Below the pieces are notes generated by a model. The model saw nothing but the letters and a program-made list of their open reading frames with translations. It was not told the DNA's origin and made no database searches. 61,084 nt of DNA, taken from IMG/VR virus record IMGVR_UViG_3300032516_003835, positions 1-61,084 of that record, one strand, 5' to 3'. A program made the position numbers and the translations under genes. Of this stretch, positions 23,040 to 31,535 are shown piece after piece (positions within the stretch are counted from its first letter, which is position 1; each line of letters begins with the position of its first letter). This DNA is from a virus.

Positions 23040-25892
23040 CTACTCGACTCCCTTCTGGGCCGCCGTCTGGCAGCCGGTCTTCTTGTCGCAGACCGGGCAC
23101 CGGAACGGGGCCTGGCCCGAGATCACATGGGGGCAACACTCCTGGCCCGAGGTCTGCCGCTCCTCGTTGCAGGTCCGGCACTCCGCCTCGGTCACCGGTT
23201 TCCCGTCCCTCGCCGGGCAGGGGCCGCACGTCGCCCCCACCTCGGTCACGAAAGGGACGGCTTCCTCCTTGGGGGCGGGGACAGTGGCTTCGGGGCAGGC
23301 CGCCGGGCCAGGGCAGCGGTACGGGCCATGGCCGGCGAGGACCCGGACGCAGCAACCCGATTCGGGCCGATTGCCGGTGCAGCAGGTCTTGCACTCCGCT
23401 TCGGTCGTCGCGTCCTTGCTCGCGGGGCAGACGGTGATCGGGGCTGGTTCGGCATCCGACTCCCCGCCGACCGCCGTCGGGCAGATGTCGAGGCCGCCTG
23501 GGCAGTGGAACGGGGCGGTGTCAGACGTGACCCGGTAACAGCACGCTGCCCGCCGTCCCTTGGCGACCCGGTTGCCTCGGCAGCAGGCCAGGCATTGTTC
23601 CGGGGTCGTCAGAGTCTCGCCCTTGGAGCGGAGTGGGCACTTGGTTACCGCCGGATTCGGGCCGTAGCTCGCCTTCTCGACGGACAGCGGGGCGAGCTCG
23701 GGCTGGTCGGCAACGGTAGGCCCGCCCTCCTCGAACTCGGGATGGCTCCGCACCGCGTGGCTGGGATGGATGTCGCAGTGTTTCTGGTCGCAGCGCTTGC
23801 GGTCTCCCTTGCAGTTCCTGGCGGCCTTGGACGATTTGGACTCGGCAGCCTGGGACGGATTGGCCCGGAGGTCGATGGCCTCGGCCTCGAACGCGGCGAG
23901 TAGCGTCCCAGTTAGGGGCTCCGCTCCCGTGTCAAGGGATTCGGGCGTTTCGTCAATGGCCTCGGTCGGAGCGCGGTCTAGCTTGCACGCGTCGCAGTCG
24001 CAGTCAAGATCGTGGGGCTGCCGTTGATGCGCGCGCAGGCACGGCACTAGCTTGCAGTCGGCGCAGTTCCGCTCGTCGCAGCCGCCGTCCTCCGAGGGGC
24101 CAGGGGTAAGGGACGCCCCCTCTTGGTCCGCGGCGTCCGCGTCCGGATCATGGTTCGGGTCCGCCGGCGATTCCGGGTCCGTCTGGGGGTCTGTTTCCTC
24201 CTCCCCCGCCGGGTTCACCAGGCGAGAGGCGTCGAGTGTCACCCCGTCCTCCGGCTCCGGGGCCAGGCCGATGTTGATCGCGATGGTGTTCGCCAGGACG
24301 CATCCCGGATCGGACAGGTAGCCGTCGGCCCCGAGGAGGAGGTATCCCACCGCCAGGGTGGTCAGGGTCCGGGTCGAGAGGCCCAGGAGGGCCTCGGAGT
24401 AGTTCTCGGCCGTGGAGGCGTGGTGCTGGCATTCCAGGAACACGCCACCGAGGACCGCCGCGACATAGTCAAGGCCCGACTCACCCTCCAGGAGGGCAAG
24501 ACTCACCAGGCGCATCTCCGGATGGGAGAAGCCCTTCTGGTTACTCGCGATCCGGTGCCGGAGGTAACTTTCCACCCGGCCGAGGTGCCGCGCCCGGATC
24601 TCGGCTCGCATGGCCTCCTCGACCCTGGAACGCTCCTCGGATTCGGCCAGTTCCCTCACGGCGGCGGCCTGGGTCTCTCGGACCTGGGTCTTGCGGCAGT
24701 CGGACTTCGGTTTCCCGCACAGGCCATCCTTGATGTCGGGACAGGCGGCCGGGCATGTCCGGAGGGGCCGGGGCAGGTAGCCCACGGCAGGCGGGGCGTC
24801 GGCAACCGGCGAGGGTTCCGCGGCCTTCGGGTCCGGCTGGGCCGGGGCGGTTCGCTTGGGTCGCTCCGCAGCGGCCTTGCCTCCGGCCTCCTTCTTCGCG
24901 AGCCAACAGGGCCGGTCCATGCACAGGTTCCGCTCGTAGACCCGCTCCTTCTGGTCGCATTTCCTGCACTCGGGGAACGTCTCGACCCCATCCAGGACGC
25001 GGCCGTTAGCCCAGAGGACCGTCTGGACACGATCCCGGACGATCGCGACGGATACCGATACCGGCTCCTCGGCCGGAGCCGAACCGGGCTGGGGCTCCAA
25101 TTCCCTGGCCACCCGGGCCGCCAGGTCGGGGTAACGTATCAGTCTGTGAGTTTCCAGGGCCGCGCTGGCCGAGAGTATTCCGCAACGAATGAGGTCCTGG
25201 ATCGGATCGGGTAGGGTCAGGAGGCGGCCGCGGTTACTGACCCACTCCTGGCTCTTGCCCCGGATTCGGGCGATCTCGCTCTGTTTCAGCCCGTGGGTCT
25301 CGGCGAGGTCCTTCATGGCCCGCGCTTCCTCCAGAGGGCTCAGGTCCTCGCGGTGGATGTTCTCGACGAACCGGAATTCGGCGATCTGCCGGGGCGTGAG
25401 GTCCCTAACCTGGCAGGGAACTCTCTCCAGCCCGGCCTCCTGCGCGCCAAGTAGCCTTCTGTGACCGGCCACCAGGTACAGGGGTTTCTCGGCCGCCGGG
25501 CCGGTAAGCGTGACGATCAGGGGCTCGATGACGCCGTGGTCTTTGATGGAGGCCACGAACTCCGGCTTGACGGTAGTCGCCTCGCGGATGTTTTGGTCAA
25601 CCTCGATGTCGGTTATCAAGGCATCCTCCGTCCCGACAGTGCGGGGCGCTGGCATGTCAGTCACTCCCTTCTCTGGCTCGCCGACCGCTTTCCAGCCCTT
25701 GAACTTGGCCCGGTCGTCTAGGTCCATCTGGGCCTTGCCCTGGGTCGGCTGCATCGGGAGGGCGGGCGAGCAGACCCTCTGCAGTGATCCGGAGGGCTTG
25801 CGCCGGAACGTCCCCCAGGACCGCCCGCCGGAGATACCGTCATGGACGAACATCTCCCGGCCGTCCGTGTCGAGGTAGGTCCGGGCGCTCAT
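23040..25892 (-). CDS. Large ParB-like protein with tandem cysteine-rich C-terminal repeats
   Basis: A 950-residue protein if started at ATG 25892 (GGAGG upstream); 871 residues if started at ATG 25655 (AAGGGAG upstream). Order of parts: (1) ~70 residues resembling a stand-alone small phage protein (MFVHDGISGGRSWGTF); (2) a ParB/Srx-type N-terminal domain with LYLVAGHRRLLGAQEAGL and FRFVENIHREDLSPLEEA, then a helix-turn-helix; (3) CRKCDQK...CMDRPCW, a Cys segment often seen in phage ParB-like proteins; (4) a helical region and a long acidic linker; (5) several Cys clusters and three tandem repeats of the type CP..T..EC..CC.GNR...CC.RV...P..CPG..CP. It probably binds DNA and several zinc ions. 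Specific function unknown. Confidence 0.8.
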   Translation of the reverse strand: MSARTYLDTDGREMFVHDGISGGRSWGTFRRKPSGSLQRVCSPALPMQPTQGKAQMDLDDRAKFKGWKAVGEPEKGVTDMPAPRTVGTEDALITDIEVDQNIREATTVKPEFVASIKDHGVIEPLIVTLTGPAAEKPLYLVAGHRRLLGAQEAGLERVPCQVRDLTPRQIAEFRFVENIHREDLSPLEEARAMKDLAETHGLKQSEIARIRGKSQEWVSNRGRLLTLPDPIQDLIRCGILSASAALETHRLIRYPDLAARVARELEPQPGSAPAEEPVSVSVAIVRDRVQTVLWANGRVLDGVETFPECRKCDQKERVYERNLCMDRPCWLAKKEAGGKAAAERPKRTAPAQPDPKAAEPSPVADAPPAVGYLPRPLRTCPAACPDIKDGLCGKPKSDCRKTQVRETQAAAVRELAESEERSRVEEAMRAEIRARHLGRVESYLRHRIASNQKGFSHPEMRLVSLALLEGESGLDYVAAVLGGVFLECQHHASTAENYSEALLGLSTRTLTTLAVGYLLLGADGYLSDPGCVLANTIAINIGLAPEPEDGVTLDASRLVNPAGEEETDPQTDPESPADPNHDPDADAADQEGASLTPGPSEDGGCDERNCADCKLVPCLRAHQRQPHDLDCDCDACKLDRAPTEAIDETPESLDTGAEPLTGTLLAAFEAEAIDLRANPSQAAESKSSKAARNCKGDRKRCDQKHCDIHPSHAVRSHPEFEEGGPTVADQPELAPLSVEKASYGPNPAVTKCPLRSKGETLTTPEQCLACCRGNRVAKGRRAACCYRVTSDTAPFHCPGGLDICPTAVGGESDAEPAPITVCPASKDATTEAECKTCCTGNRPESGCCVRVLAGHGPYRCPGPAACPEATVPAPKEEAVPFVTEVGATCGPCPARDGKPVTEAECRTCNEERQTSGQECCPHVISGQAPFRCPVCDKKTGCQTAAQKGVE

Positions 25893-26275
25893 CGGCGGGC
25901 CTCCGTCCGGGCCTGAATGTCCAGGACGACCTTCTGGAGTTCGCGGGCGGCCTTGGCCAGGCGGATGATGTCGCCGAGGTTCCGGCCGCCCCGCATGTAG
26001 AGGGTCGGGTCGAGGAACGGGGCGACGGCCTCCGCGTGATCGGCCTTCCGGATGAACGCCTCCAGGGGCATCTCGGCCACCAGGGTGCCGAGAAGCAGCA
26101 GCTGCTGTTGGGTCACTTCGTACTCGGCGGCGGAGAGGGGAACGATCAGGTCCTCGGGGCTCGGTGGCTCCGGACACGGAGTAACCGCCACGGGCAGGTC
26201 GGACGGTTTCGCCGTTGGGTGGCGCCTGCGGATCTCGGCGTCGAGTTTGGGGTCGAATGTGCGCTCATCAGCCAT
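25889..26275 (-). CDS. Hypothetical protein
   Basis: A 128-residue helical protein; its stop overlaps the start of the ParB-like gene. No family recognised. Confidence 0.6.
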   Translation of the reverse strand: MADERTFDPKLDAEIRRRHPTAKPSDLPVAVTPCPEPPSPEDLIVPLSAAEYEVTQQQLLLLGTLVAEMPLEAFIRKADHAEAVAPFLDPTLYMRGGRNLGDIIRLAKAARELQKVVLDIQARTEARR

Positions 26276-26462
26276 TGCGGCCCACCGCCTTGTCGTAGGC
26301 GGCGGTCTTCCTGCCGCACCTGGCGGCCTCCGCCATGAGTTCCTGGTCGCCGACGACGCCGGCCACGTGCCACCGTGCGGCGCTGCGTAGGTCTCGGGCC
26401 GCGTCGATGGCTTTCTTGGCCAGTCTCAACCTGGCGACTAGTCCGCTTGGGGTGTCAGGCAT
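26268..26462 (-). CDS. Hypothetical protein
   Basis: A 64-residue helical protein starting MPDTPSGLVARLRLAKKAID and ending DKAVGRNG. The last codons match those of the upstream gene (DKAVGRDA), reflecting a short DNA repeat shared by the two gene ends. Confidence 0.55.
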   Translation of the reverse strand: MPDTPSGLVARLRLAKKAIDAARDLRSAARWHVAGVVGDQELMAEAARCGRKTAAYDKAVGRNG

Positions 26463-26877
26463 CCCGGCCCACCGCCTTGTCCCAGGCCGCCAGGGCCTTG
26501 CGCGCTGCGATGACGACTGGCTGCTGCTCGGGATCGAAGTAGCCCATGTCGCCCGAGTCGGCCAGGTCGTAGTGGTCCTTGATGAAGCCCTTGAGGGCAT
26601 CCGCCAACCCCTCCATCGCCTTCAACCTCTCGACGACTCCCTGGCCGGGGTCGGGGGAAGCGAGGAGATCGCCCATGAACCTCCGGACCCAGGACAAGAG
26701 GTCGTCGCTCAACGTGGGGTTTGTGTCCCGGCAGGCTCCGGCGTAGGCCAGAAGCGCCTCGCGAGCCGCCGGATCCTTGTCCACGCGGAGGACGAAATAC
26801 TCCGCCGCAGGGTCAACCGGACGACCGCTGACTTTCTCGATGACGTACTTGCGATAGAGTCCGCGCTGCGCAGCCAT
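26455..26877 (-). CDS. Phage hypothetical protein (conserved YFVLRxDxDP type)
   Basis: A 140-residue protein containing YVIEKVSGRPVDPAAEYFVL then RVDKDPAAREALLAYA, a pattern I associate with conserved phage proteins of unknown function, here extended by a C-terminal helical domain. ATG at 26877 overlaps the upstream stop (TGATG). Confidence 0.65.
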   Translation of the reverse strand: MAAQRGLYRKYVIEKVSGRPVDPAAEYFVLRVDKDPAAREALLAYAGACRDTNPTLSDDLLSWVRRFMGDLLASPDPGQGVVERLKAMEGLADALKGFIKDHYDLADSGDMGYFDPEQQPVVIAARKALAAWDKAVGRDA

Positions 26878-27140
26878 CAATTCCACCGTCCCTTCGGGTT
26901 ACTGACCGGGGCCGATTGGCGGGACGCCTCCGGCGGAGCCAGACTGACCAGCCGGCCGGCCTCGTCCCACCGGGCCAGAACCACCCGCTCCGTCCGGGGG
27001 CAGTGGATCTCGCCCCAGGTCGGGAGGATCCGCCTAGCGGGCCCGGCCGCGAGCCTCTGTCCCATCGCCTCAGCCAGGGACCGCAGCGACGGGCAACCCG
27101 CCCCGTCCCAGGTGCAGGTGTCGATTACGGAGCAAGCCAT
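26877..27140 (-). CDS. Hypothetical protein
   Basis: An 87-residue protein starting MACSVIDTCTWDGAGCPSL with three Cys in the first 16 residues. Coupled to the downstream gene by a TGATG overlap. No family recognised. Confidence 0.55.
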   Translation of the reverse strand: MACSVIDTCTWDGAGCPSLRSLAEAMGQRLAAGPARRILPTWGEIHCPRTERVVLARWDEAGRLVSLAPPEASRQSAPVSNPKGRWN

Positions 27141-27271
27141 CGGACCAACCTCCCAACCTCGACCACTACGGGCGGGCCGGAGCCCAAGAGCAACAGATGA
27201 CCGGTGAAGTAGAGCCAGGCCGCGACAAGGAGAGACCGGATCGCCGCTCGCTCGGACCCTCTTCCCGCCAT
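27125..27271 (-). CDS. Small membrane protein
   Basis: A 48-residue protein with one hydrophobic helix (SLLVAAWLYFTGHLLLLGSG) followed by a short amphipathic tail. Its ATG lies two bases after the upstream stop and its end overlaps the next gene, so it fits the operon even though it is small. Confidence 0.5.
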   Translation of the reverse strand: MAGRGSERAAIRSLLVAAWLYFTGHLLLLGSGPPVVVEVGRLVRWLAP

Positions 27272-27273
27272 GG

Positions 27274-27471
27274 TCACGACGACCACGGGACGAGAAACAG
27301 AATGGCGATGATGGCCAGGACGACGCCCGCCGCGACTAGGCCGCGCTTTACCTGCCGGTCGATCGGGATCACCGTCCCCGGATAGCAATCGACGAGCAAC
27401 GCGCACCGCAGACACTCGGCGACGTTTCCTACCTCGAACACCGCCCGAGGACACTGTCGGCAAACGGTCAT
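27274..27471 (-). CDS. Small zinc-ribbon membrane protein
   Basis: A 65-residue protein with two Cys pairs (CRQC and CLRC) in the first 25 residues and a C-terminal transmembrane helix (GLVAAGVVLAIIAILFLV). It overlaps the end of the DnaB gene by four bases. Function unknown. Confidence 0.6.
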   Translation of the reverse strand: MTVCRQCPRAVFEVGNVAECLRCALLVDCYPGTVIPIDRQVKRGLVAAGVVLAIIAILFLVPWSS

Positions 27472-28760
27472 TCCGTCCTCCTCCTTTCCAGATCGGCAAA
27501 TCTCGTGTGTTTCGCGTCCCAGAAAAGTTCGATCGAGAAACCTGCCGGGCCGTTACGTTGCTTGGCGATTTTGACCCGGACGATGTTCTCGTTCTCGGGA
27601 TCGCGCCAGAGCATGAGGTCCGCGTCCGTGTCCTGCTCGATGTGGCCGGAGTCGCGGAGATCCGACAGGTGTGGCTCCCCGCCGCGCTTCTCGATCTCCC
27701 GGTTCAACTGGGCCAAGAGGAGCAGAGGAACCCGCAGTTCGCGAGCCGTGCCCTTCAGGTGCCGGGCCATCCGCCCGACATGGTTCGCGTAGGTCTCGCC
27801 CTCCGTGGGCCGATCCTGGAGAAGGCCGAGATAGTCAACGACAATGAGCCCGAGCTCCTTGACCGGGCGTGACTCGGCCAGAACGTCGGCCGTCGTGATG
27901 CCCCCGCGGTCCTCGATCCAGAGGGGCAGCGGGCCGATCCCATGGATGGCCTCGTGCATGGCCTTGTCCCACTCGTAGTCCGACAGAGAGCGCGTCCGGA
28001 CAGCCAGGTTATCGACGCCGGCGGCCATGCATACAAGGCGCTCGGCGATCTGCGTGGCGGAGGTCTCCAGCGAGAAAAAGGCGACGGGCGTTCCCTGCCG
28101 GGCCACGTTCGCGGCGATGGCCAGGGCGAGTGAGGATTTGCCCATAGATGGCCGGCCGGCCAGGACGATGAGATCCCCCGCCGGGAAACCGCCGAGAACG
28201 CCGTCGAGGGCCTGGAACCCCGTTTGTAGGCCAAGGACGTTCGGCTCGTGCCGCGTCTCCTCGAGGTAGCGCCAGTGGTCGATCGCGACCTGACCCAGGT
28301 TCGTGAGGCGTCCCCCGTGGGCGGAGCGCATCGTCGCGTCATTCACCAGCCGCTGAGCCTCGGCAATCAGACCGTCCGCGTCGAGGGTCGCCTCGTACGC
28401 CTGGGCGACGATCCGTGTTCCGGCCTGGATGAGTTCGCGGCGGGCCGCCCTCTCGCGGACGATCCGGGCGTAGTACATGGCGTTGGCGGCCGTGGGGACG
28501 GAGCGGGCCAGATGCGAAAGGTAGGTGGCGCCGCCGATTCTGTCCGCCTGACCGTCGGCCCGAAGCTGGTCCATCAGGGTGACTGCATCCACCGGCCGGC
28601 CGCCCTCGCGCATGGCCAAGAGCGCCGTCCAGATAATCTGGTGGGTGTCCTGGTAGAAATCCTCCGGCTGGAGAATCGCGGCCATCTCATCGAGGGCATC
28701 CCGGCTGAGGAGCGCGGAGCCGAGGACCGACTGCTCGGCCTCCGTGTCCTGTGGGGGCAA
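27468..28760 (-). CDS. dnaB: Replicative DNA helicase, DnaB-like
   Basis: A 430-residue hexameric helicase. The N-terminal domain starts PPQDTEAEQSVLGSALL, as in host DnaB. The RecA-like core has Walker A LAGRPSMGKSSLALAIA, FFSLETSATQIAERLV, Walker B LIVVDYLGLLQ and the Arg-finger region near RDSGHIEQDTDADLMLWRD. The probable start is TTG 28760 without a strong ribosome site, so it may depend on translation of the upstream initiator gene. It would be loaded at the origin by the DnaD-like protein. Confidence 0.95.
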   Translation of the reverse strand: MPPQDTEAEQSVLGSALLSRDALDEMAAILQPEDFYQDTHQIIWTALLAMREGGRPVDAVTLMDQLRADGQADRIGGATYLSHLARSVPTAANAMYYARIVRERAARRELIQAGTRIVAQAYEATLDADGLIAEAQRLVNDATMRSAHGGRLTNLGQVAIDHWRYLEETRHEPNVLGLQTGFQALDGVLGGFPAGDLIVLAGRPSMGKSSLALAIAANVARQGTPVAFFSLETSATQIAERLVCMAAGVDNLAVRTRSLSDYEWDKAMHEAIHGIGPLPLWIEDRGGITTADVLAESRPVKELGLIVVDYLGLLQDRPTEGETYANHVGRMARHLKGTARELRVPLLLLAQLNREIEKRGGEPHLSDLRDSGHIEQDTDADLMLWRDPENENIVRVKIAKQRNGPAGFSIELFWDAKHTRFADLERRRTE

Positions 28761-28777
28761 CCGGTCGCAGGGGACGC

Positions 28778-29701
28778 TCAGGTGGGTTCACCGCCCTTGG
28801 CGATCAGGGCCTCGGCGGACTCGGGCCCGTCCGGCTTGTGGGCGGGAGGCGCCTCGCCGTAGATGTGCCGGACCCGATCCATGGCCGCCAGGGTCTCTGG
28901 GGAGGGGATGGGTGGGCCGGACGGGTGAGACGGCGGCGATGATGGTTTGCGCGTCTCACGCTCGTTTCGGATCTCCTCCGATTTCTCGAACCAGTTCCTG
29001 ACCCGGAGGCGCCAGTTGCCCTTCCCTTTCTTGTCGGCCCACCAGGTCACGCACTTGTCGATCTCCGTTAGCAGATCGGCTTGGGGGAATCTCACCAGCC
29101 AGCCGCGCACGAACTTGAGGTCGGTCAGAACGTCGTAGGGGTAGTTGTCGATGTTGATGAGGGCGTGGAGGATCTCCCGCTCCTGAGTCGTCATGTCGGG
29201 AGGGGGCGGGGCTAGGTCTTTCTCCTCTCCTCTTATCTCTTCTAATCTAATCTCTTCTAATCTACTCTTATCTGTCGCGTTACCTGAGCGCTTCACTTCC
29301 CCGGCCCCCGCGTTACCGGGGCGTTCCATCAGTGTTTCACCAACGTTACCATGGCGTTCCCGGTGGCGTTTCACACGCTCGCGAACCTTGCCGGGTTGAT
29401 CGCTGGGCTTGTCCTTTTGCCGCTCGGAGAAATGGATCACCCGAATCGAGTCCTCCGTTAGAGCGACCATCCCGAAACGCTCGCTCTCAAAAAGCTCCAG
29501 ACTGAGGCGGAACTCATCGACCGGGCGCCTCACCCTCCAGGCCGCCTCCTCCGCGGACATGGCGATGAGGCCCGGCTCCTCGGCCTCCCGGGCCATGGCC
29601 AGGACGTAGACCCAGTCCCGGAATTGGTCGCCGCTGAGCCTCGCCATTTTCGGGTCGTCGAGGATCTCCGTGTAGGCTCGGAACCAGGGCAACTTAGGCA
29701 T
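28778..29701 (-). CDS. Replication initiator / replisome organiser (DnaD-like)
   Basis: A 307-residue protein of the phage replisome-organiser type. The N-terminal winged-helix region starts MPKLPWFRAYTEILDDPKM with LSGDQFRDWVYVLAMARE. The middle is a charged stretch with repeated RLEEI units encoded by AT-rich DNA repeats, and the C-terminal half looks DnaD-like (WWADKKGKGNWRLRVRNWFE). It sits just upstream of DnaB, as expected for an origin-binding helicase loader. ATG at 29701 has GGGGAGG. Confidence 0.85.
   Translation of the reverse strand: MPKLPWFRAYTEILDDPKMARLSGDQFRDWVYVLAMAREAEEPGLIAMSAEEAAWRVRRPVDEFRLSLELFESERFGMVALTEDSIRVIHFSERQKDKPSDQPGKVRERVKRHRERHGNVGETLMERPGNAGAGEVKRSGNATDKSRLEEIRLEEIRGEEKDLAPPPPDMTTQEREILHALINIDNYPYDVLTDLKFVRGWLVRFPQADLLTEIDKCVTWWADKKGKGNWRLRVRNWFEKSEEIRNERETRKPSSPPSHPSGPPIPSPETLAAMDRVRHIYGEAPPAHKPDGPESAEALIAKGGEPT
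29219..29276. other. Probable origin of replication (iteron-like repeats inside the initiator gene)
   Basis: A short stretch much richer in A and T than its surroundings, with TCTCTTCTAATCTA at 29236-29249 and again at 29251-29264 (15-base period) plus degenerate copies on both sides. In frame it encodes repeated RLEEI. Many phages place the origin inside the initiator gene as iterons next to an easily melted segment. Confidence 0.55.
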
Positions 29702-29725
29702 GGCTGACCTCCCCTAGCGACGGCT

Positions 29726-30487
29726 TCATCGGCCGATCACCAGCCCTTCGGGGCGCTCCCTCGGCCTCGGTTCGGGCCAGACGAGGTTATCTTTGAAGAA
29801 AACCTTGGCGCCTTCGTCCCCCATTTGGTCCCTGGCGTCGAGCAGATCCCGGATCCACTCGGGCCTGGGAGCCACCGCTCCGGATCCGCTCTGGGCGCCC
29901 ACGACTATCCATCGGATATAGCCGCCGGCCCACATGCGCGGGTATGGTCCCAGGGATGGCTCGTAGCTCACCCAGAGGTTCGGGTGGGTCGTCAGCGGTA
30001 GGTCCCAGATGCGCCGCTCATCGGCCGGGCCGGTGTAGGTCGTTCCCGCCCAGCAGTTCTCGGGCAGGCTGAACTCGCCGTAGCGCCGGGAATTCTTGGT
30101 GAGGAGGAGAAAGGAGTGCCACGGGCAGTCGCGGATGACCTGGAGCACCTGGTCAATCCACTCGGACGGCACCCACTCGCCGAAGAGGTCGCCCATGTCG
30201 GAGACGAAGATGACCTCGCTTTTCCGCCGCCGGCCGGGTTCTCCGAGTCTATGGCTGTGGAACGTGGGCTCGAAACCGTAGCGGTAGCTGTCGGCCGCCG
30301 CGCCGCGCCTATAGCGAATCTCATGGAGACCGCCGCCCGGCTGGGTGCAGTCGTCGCCGAGGGTCGCCCGCCTCTGGAGGTTCTGGGCAATTCGCCTGGC
30401 GTAGCAGTAGGGGCACCCGTGGCGGCAACCCGTGATGACGTTCCACGACTCGTCCGCGTAGCCGATGGTGTCTCGGATGGGGTTCAT
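29726..30487 (-). CDS. DUF5131 family protein
   Basis: A 253-residue protein of the phage DUF5131 (Gp37/Gp68-like) family. The signature is near the N-terminus: WNVITGCRHGCPYCYARRIA, a CxxxCxYC cluster like that of radical-SAM enzymes. FVSDMGDLFGEWVP and a closing GAKVFFKDNL are also typical. A metal cluster is likely, but the reaction is unknown. ATG at 30487 has GGGGAGG. Confidence 0.88.
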   Translation of the reverse strand: MNPIRDTIGYADESWNVITGCRHGCPYCYARRIAQNLQRRATLGDDCTQPGGGLHEIRYRRGAAADSYRYGFEPTFHSHRLGEPGRRRKSEVIFVSDMGDLFGEWVPSEWIDQVLQVIRDCPWHSFLLLTKNSRRYGEFSLPENCWAGTTYTGPADERRIWDLPLTTHPNLWVSYEPSLGPYPRMWAGGYIRWIVVGAQSGSGAVAPRPEWIRDLLDARDQMGDEGAKVFFKDNLVWPEPRPRERPEGLVIGR

Positions 30488-30729
30488 CGGGCGCCTCCCC
30501 TCAGCGTCGCGATCTCCCGCAGGGCGTCCCGCACGGCCAGGACCCGGAACCAGCGGGAGCCTCTCCGTAGGAAGGAGTAGACCGATATGCTGCCGTCGGC
30601 GCTCCAGGCGTGCCAACCCCACCAATGACCGAAGGTCATGCGGTAGACCTCGACGTGGAACCCGTCCACGTCGGTAACCCGGCAGTCCGGGTCCGAAACG
30701 TCTCGCCTCCAGACGGGTCGTCCGCTCAT
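30484..30729 (-). CDS. Hypothetical protein
   Basis: An 81-residue, Trp- and Arg-rich protein (MTFGHWWGWHAW). It begins MSGRP at one of the repeated gene junctions of this region (ATGAGCG after a GRT-stop). No family recognised. Confidence 0.55.
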   Translation of the reverse strand: MSGRPVWRRDVSDPDCRVTDVDGFHVEVYRMTFGHWWGWHAWSADGSISVYSFLRRGSRWFRVLAVRDALREIATLRGGAR

Positions 30730-30983
30730 GTCCGCCCCTTCTGGACCGGGTGGGCCCCCCTAACGACAACGAGTTCATGGCGGCTGAACATCCGCTCCTC
30801 GCCGTCGTCAAACCGAATGGTGATGCCATCGCGGCTCCGTTCGAACGCGCTCGGGGTGACTCTGACCGCGAGTCCCCGGCGACCGACGTAGTCCCGATCG
30901 CAGTAGAGGCTCCCGTCGGTTTTGATGATCCTGACCCGGCGGCCGATGACGTTATCGCCGATGACGGAGATCGCGCCGCTCAT
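30726..30983 (-). CDS. Hypothetical protein
   Basis: An 85-residue beta-rich protein; ends in KGRT before the next ATGAGC junction and itself begins MSGAI at another copy of that junction. No family recognised. Confidence 0.55.
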   Translation of the reverse strand: MSGAISVIGDNVIGRRVRIIKTDGSLYCDRDYVGRRGLAVRVTPSAFERSRDGITIRFDDGEERMFSRHELVVVRGAHPVQKGRT

Positions 30984-31234
30984 GTCCGCCCTCCTGCCTG
31001 GGCCGCCCTGCGCTCACGGTCCGCGATGTACGCCCTCGCAATCGCCGGAGTGATAATCAGGTCTGGTCCCTCATCGCGCTTCCCGATGCACTCCACGCAC
31101 AACCTCCGGGGCGGATCCCCCACTGTGTGGATCTCCTGGCCGCACCCGCCCTCGCAGGGCCCGTGATACTCCCGCTGGCCCCTGGTAAGGTTCGGCGGCC
31201 GCTTCCGCTGAATCGCTCCGCGAGCGTAGCTCAC
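30980..31234 (-). CDS. Small zinc-finger-like protein
   Basis: An 84-residue protein from GTG 31234 with AAGGAGG upstream. CEGGCGQEIHTVGDPPRRLC followed by VEC gives a four-Cys pattern. It ends AQAGGRT, as the product of 31536-31712 ends AQVGGRT. Confidence 0.6.
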   Translation of the reverse strand: MSYARGAIQRKRPPNLTRGQREYHGPCEGGCGQEIHTVGDPPRRLCVECIGKRDEGPDLIITPAIARAYIADRERRAAQAGGRT

Positions 31235-31518
31235 TGGTCCGCCGCCTCCTTCGCCCGGACGGCCTTGAGGGCAGCCCGGCAACCCGTCTCAAGAAATGCC
31301 GACCCCGGATCCCCGCGAAGCGCCATGCGAAGGCCCAACGCACCCATCCGGTCCACCACGCACCCGAAGTCGGACCAGGAGGAAAGGGGTTGCCAGTCAT
31401 AGCGGGGCAACTCATCGGGGAGCCAGTAGTGTCCGCCATCCGACAGTCGCCACCCCATGACCTCAACGGCCACGGCGTCCGCGAGGGCCTGGCCTTGCAG
31501 GGTGTCAACGTCCGTCAC
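31231..31518 (-). CDS. Phage ABA-sandwich-like protein
   Basis: A 95-residue protein from GTG 31518 (GGAGGGG upstream; ATG 31539 is an alternative). ALADAVAVEVMGW, then HYWLPDELPRYDWQPLSSW and a helix, follow the pattern of small ABA-sandwich (BC1872-like) phage proteins of unknown function. Its first 21 codons are duplicated almost exactly in the short gene at 32139-32261. Confidence 0.65.
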   Translation of the reverse strand: MTDVDTLQGQALADAVAVEVMGWRLSDGGHYWLPDELPRYDWQPLSSWSDFGCVVDRMGALGLRMALRGDPGSAFLETGCRAALKAVRAKEAADQ

Positions 31519-31519
31519 G
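31454..31519. repeat. 66-bp direct repeat, copy 1
   Basis: Matches 32197-32262 at 64 of 66 positions. It covers the start codon and first ~21 codons of the ABA-sandwich-like gene. Confidence 0.9.
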
Positions 31520-31535
31520 GTTTCCCCTCCGTCGC

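Noticed and set aside
22600-23394. Upstream extension of the M23 peptidase frame
   Set aside because: The open frame continues far upstream but is Gly-, Arg- and Pro-rich noise overlapping two real genes; the TTG at 22662 with GGGAGG explains the start.
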